Positions 61,601 to 64,000 of a stretch of DNA of 64,000 nucleotides are shown in pieces. This stretch comes from Prevotella sp. (GTDB lineage Bacteria > Bacteroidota > Bacteroidia > Bacteroidales > Bacteroidaceae). Each line of letters opens with the position of its first letter. The stretch's first letter is position 1. A program made the translations under genes and the position numbers. Below the pieces are notes generated by a model. The model was not told the DNA's origin. It searched no databases and was given only the letters and a program-made list of their open reading frames with translations. The stretch lies in NCBI GenBank assembly GCA_017471465.1, contig JAFUTI010000023.1:62001-126000 (forward strand). The letters run 5' to 3'.

Positions 61601-61948
61601 AACCTACACACCTACACTTTTCGGCATAACAATCTGATTACCTGCGCGTTATTCAGTGTAGGTTACCAAACAAACCTACACACAACCTACACTATGAAAA
61701 AATTTAACAAACCGCCAAGAAATTCTAAAATACCGCCGCGAAATTTTTAAATACCGCCGCGAAATTTTTAAATACCGCCGTGAAATTTTTATAAGCGGCC
61801 GTGAAATTTTCAAATCCCGCCGTGAAATTTTCACAAAAAGCCGCAAAAATATTTTAGTGTAGGTTCATTCTTCAAAGTGTAGGCTACCTACACTTCATAA
61901 GCTACTAAACCACAGGTATTTAAACGCAAAAGTGTAGGTATGTAGGTT
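61601..61948. repeat. MITE-like noncoding element with 21-bp terminal inverted repeats
   Basis: The ends 61601-61621 and 61928-61948 are inverted repeats of 21 bp with one mismatch, built from CCTACAC blocks. Internal copies occur at 61655-61664 (AGTGTAGGTT), 61673-61680, 61684-61693 (AACCTACACT) and 61856-61865, and as a hairpin at 61875-61895 (AAGTGTAGG, loop CTA, CCTACACTT). The centre is the 21-nt tandem array at 61710-61856. No reading frame of note is inside. I see no clear target-site duplication. Confidence 0.7.
61710..61856. repeat. Array of seven 21-nt tandem repeats
   Basis: Units start at 61710, 61731, 61752, 61773, 61794, 61815 and 61836. The best units share CCGCCGCGAAATTTTTAAA; outer units drift (CCGCCAAGAAATTCT, GCCGCAAAAATATTTT). 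There are no spacers. Translation gives a heptad-like KIPPRNF but is interrupted by stops in every frame, so it is not coding. Confidence 0.85.
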
Positions 61949-62080
61949 AGTTTTAAACTTTTTTCAGTGACAAAAATAAATAATTAGATTTTTCTCATAA
62001 CAACTGAGGCACCCATTGCCAACAAGACCTTTAGCATGTACCCCAAGTCTCTTTCACATTCAGCAGGGCAACATCGGTGG

Positions 62081-62305
62081 TCACGCAGATTTCTGCCGCC
62101 AGGTCGTTCCGTCGGTGATGGCGGCAGGAGCAACACCGTTCGAGCTGGTAAAGGAAGAAATAGTAGAACTTTCAGAGAGCGTGTAAACCGGGTAGTAATA
62201 ATCACCTACCTTGTTCATGCCGCTGAGCGTGGCCGTAACGGTTGCCCACGCCCCCTTCACTCCCACCAGGGCGAGCATTAATAAAAATAGTAGTTTTTTC
62301 TTCAT
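62081..62305 (-). pseudogene. Decayed exported-protein gene (signal peptide plus ~50 residues)
   Basis: The frame starts MKKKLLFLLMLALVGVKGAW, a clear signal peptide like those of the surface proteins in this window, then TVTATLSGMNKVGDYYYPVY, before a stop at 62081. Sequence after the stop in another frame (to about 61988) ends in a short MGASVVMRKI that recalls a sorting-tail end. So the start and perhaps the end of a once long secreted protein seem joined by a deletion. A good promoter box remains at 62435-62442. It borders the MITE-like element. Confidence 0.55.
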
Positions 62306-62434
62306 TTGTTTGTTAGTTGTTTTATTTGTTTGTAATTCGCGTTATGTCCTCTTTTTGTTCGTCCCGAAACAATGCTTTCTACCTAAAAAAACCAGAAACC
62401 CAACTAACTAAAACTATTACATACTAACTTGGGG

Positions 62435-62442
62435 CAAAGGTA
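62435..62442 (-). promoter_or_regulatory. -7 box upstream of the decayed exported-protein gene
   Basis: TACCTTTG on the minus strand, 130 nt before the start codon, divergent from the sensor gene. Confidence 0.5.
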
Positions 62443-62537
62443 GGGAGAACAGGCACTAGTGGCGGTCAATTAAGAGGCCGAAAGGGTAAAAAACGAAAAA
62501 ATTACCTGTTTTGACCGATTTTTTACTATATTTTTCA

Positions 62538-62545
62538 TATCTTTG
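62538..62545 (+). promoter_or_regulatory. -7 box of hybrid two-component sensor gene
   Basis: TATCTTTG, an exact TAnnTTTG match, 37 nt before the ATG at 62583. Confidence 0.6.
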
Positions 62546-62582
62546 CAGCAGTTAATGCACAAGAAAACTAAAACAACCGAAC

Positions 62583-64000
62583 ATGAACAGCCTTACGCGA
62601 CAGCTACTCGCCCTCATGCTGATGCTGATCCTCGGTAACACTGAGGGCAGGACACAGCCGGCCTACGACATCCGCCATATAGGAGTGACGGAGGGTCTGG
62701 CCGACGCACTGCCGCAAGACGCGGTAAGCGACAACGAGGGGCGACTGTGGATAGGCACCGAGTCGGGGCTCTGCCTACAAGAGGGCAACGGCCGGATAAC
62801 GGTGCTGACACAAGAGAACAGCGCGCTACCTACTAACATGCTGCGCGCCGTCTATCACGACAGGACCACCGACCGTCTGCTGGTAGGTATGATGAAAGGC
62901 GGGCTGGCGGTGGTCGACTGCCAGACGCAGGCAGTGACGCCCCTACCGGGGAGCGAGGGCGACGTGGCGCGTATTGCAGCGGCTTCCGACGGCGGCGTTT
63001 GGGTGGTCTACTACAAAGGCTTCGTGTGCCACTACGACTTCCGCACCGGTAAGCTACAGACGCTGCTGCTGCGCCAGCGTTTCGGACTGAAGGGCACCTT
63101 GCGCTCCTGTGCCGACGACGGACTGGGCCAGCTCTTCATCGGCAGCAACGACGGCATCTACGCGTTCCGCCTTGCCGACTCGCTGCTCACCAAACGCGCC
63201 AGCGGTCACGCGCTGAAGATGGTGACAGCCCTCTGGGTAGACCCTGTGAAGAACCTCTGGATAGGTTCTCCGGAAGGGCTGCATCTGCTGAACACGCGCA
63301 GCGAGGAGCTCACGTCATTCCACCGCAGCAGCAACGGCGAGCAGCCCGTCATCGACGGCAACGTGCGTGCCCTCTATGGTGCTACGGACGGACGCCTATG
63401 GGTGGGTGCCGATCCCGGCGGCATCTGTATCATCGACATCAACGAATACTACGGCAACGGCACCGACAAGCTGCCGCGGCGCTGGCTGAACCCCAGGAAC
63501 AGTCAGCTGGCGGCCAACAGCATCAACCGCATAGGAGGCGACATGCAGGGGCATGTCTTCGTCAGCATGGTGAACGTAGGCTGCGACATTCTCACACCGT
63601 CGCTGCTACCTATCACGATGCTCACCACACCCTCGTTCACTGTGCCAGCTGCCGACGGTAGCGGTCTGATCTGGGCAGGCGGCACCGGCAGTGTTTTCCT
63701 CCAGTCGGATGGCCGGGAGTGGAAGATGGAACAGGGACAGTTCGACGTCATCGCCATGATGGCCGACAGCAAGGGGCGCCTCTGGATGGTGTCGAACTAT
63801 CAGGGCGTGCTGTGTTTCGACCCGGTGACAGAACAGTACCGGAATGTCGGTATCAAGGGCTTTTATATAAACAGTGTCTACGAAGACACCGACAGCACCA
63901 TCCTTGTCGGTTCCGAGAACGGTCTCTACACCATCAGAGAGAACGGCGAGGGGCAGTACGTCGTGCAGCGCGACACGCTCTGCCATCGGCAGATGAGCAA
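62583..64000 (+). CDS. Hybrid two-component system sensor (HTCS), N-terminal part
   Basis: The frame is open from ATG 62583 to the window end, 472 codons. After the signal peptide MNSLTRQLLALMLMLILGNT come propeller repeats of the two-component regulator type (Reg_prop): VSDNEGRLWIGTESGLCL, LFIGSNDGIYAFRLADS, DPVKNLWIGSPEGLHLLN, YGATDGRLWVGADPGGICI, MADSKGRLWMVSNYQGVLCF, TILVGSENGLYTI. These form the periplasmic sensor half of Bacteroidota HTCS proteins, which usually continue with a Y_Y_Y domain, a membrane helix, histidine kinase, receiver and AraC-type HTH. Those parts lie beyond the edge and are inferred. Beside a PL11 lyase, it probably senses pectin oligosaccharides. Confidence 0.85.
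   Translation, partial: MNSLTRQLLALMLMLILGNTEGRTQPAYDIRHIGVTEGLADALPQDAVSDNEGRLWIGTESGLCLQEGNGRITVLTQENSALPTNMLRAVYHDRTTDRLLVGMMKGGLAVVDCQTQAVTPLPGSEGDVARIAAASDGGVWVVYYKGFVCHYDFRTGKLQTLLLRQRFGLKGTLRSCADDGLGQLFIGSNDGIYAFRLADSLLTKRASGHALKMVTALWVDPVKNLWIGSPEGLHLLNTRSEELTSFHRSSNGEQPVIDGNVRALYGATDGRLWVGADPGGICIIDINEYYGNGTDKLPRRWLNPRNSQLAANSINRIGGDMQGHVFVSMVNVGCDILTPSLLPITMLTTPSFTVPAADGSGLIWAGGTGSVFLQSDGREWKMEQGQFDVIAMMADSKGRLWMVSNYQGVLCFDPVTEQYRNVGIKGFYINSVYEDTDSTILVGSENGLYTIRENGEGQYVVQRDTLCHRQMS

Noticed and set aside
61710-61856. CRISPR array
   Set aside because: Units are contiguous 21-nt tandem repeats without spacers, and no cas gene is in the window. The same holds for 3316-3420.

Overview
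The window looks like a chromosome segment from a Bacteroidota bacterium, most likely Prevotella or a close relative. Four things point that way: promoters of the TAnnTTTG type in front of most genes with no Shine-Dalgarno pattern; Mfa/FimB fimbrial lipoproteins; C-terminal domains resembling type IX secretion (T9SS) sorting signals; and family content typical of the group (ammonia-dependent AsnA, DUF4954, DUF3575, a PL11 lyase beside a hybrid two-component sensor). The genus is an inference, because no rRNA lies in the window.

Layout. 1-3.3 kb: mfd (3' end outside the window) diverges from a polyprenol-phosphate mannosyltransferase. 3.3-7.3 kb: an AT-richer accessory stretch with a 21-nt tandem repeat array, a perfect 23-bp hairpin, a possible small structured RNA, a membrane-anchored unknown protein, an exonuclease-BRCT protein with a long structured leader, and a PIN toxin-antitoxin pair. 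7.4-12.0 kb: a compact minus-strand operon (DUF4369-like lipoprotein, dihydroorotase, stand-alone MetH activation domain, metallophosphoesterase, plsC). 12.1-17.6 kb: dnaX-ftsB-like-membrane protein, then asnA with a secreted SGNH esterase. 17.8-18.7 kb: tRNA-Arg(CCG) followed by gene remnants.

19.1-48.2 kb is the striking part. Nine consecutive plus-strand genes encode a DUF3575 protein, five lipoproteins of fimbrillin/anchor type, a 3852-residue and a 2307-residue surface protein built from dozens of (V/I)(Y/F)GGG(N) motifs, and between these two an MBG-domain protein. The lead promoter carries a T8 run between its -33 and -7 regions and a G10 tract just upstream. The locus resembles an mfa-type fimbrial operon to which giant solenoid-like exoproteins have been added. 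I consider it the best candidate here for an undescribed surface system.

48.2-59.5 kb is housekeeping again: butyrate kinase, nagB, a secreted M6 protease, class I fumarase, an M16 peptidase lipoprotein, a DUF4954 protein and hflX. 59.6-64 kb is a pectin-related edge: a PL11 rhamnogalacturonan lyase, a 348-bp noncoding element with 21-bp terminal inverted repeats and a 21-nt tandem array inside, a decayed exported-protein gene, and the sensor part of a hybrid two-component regulator that runs off the end. Most very long antisense reading frames are shadows produced by the codon usage of the real genes.
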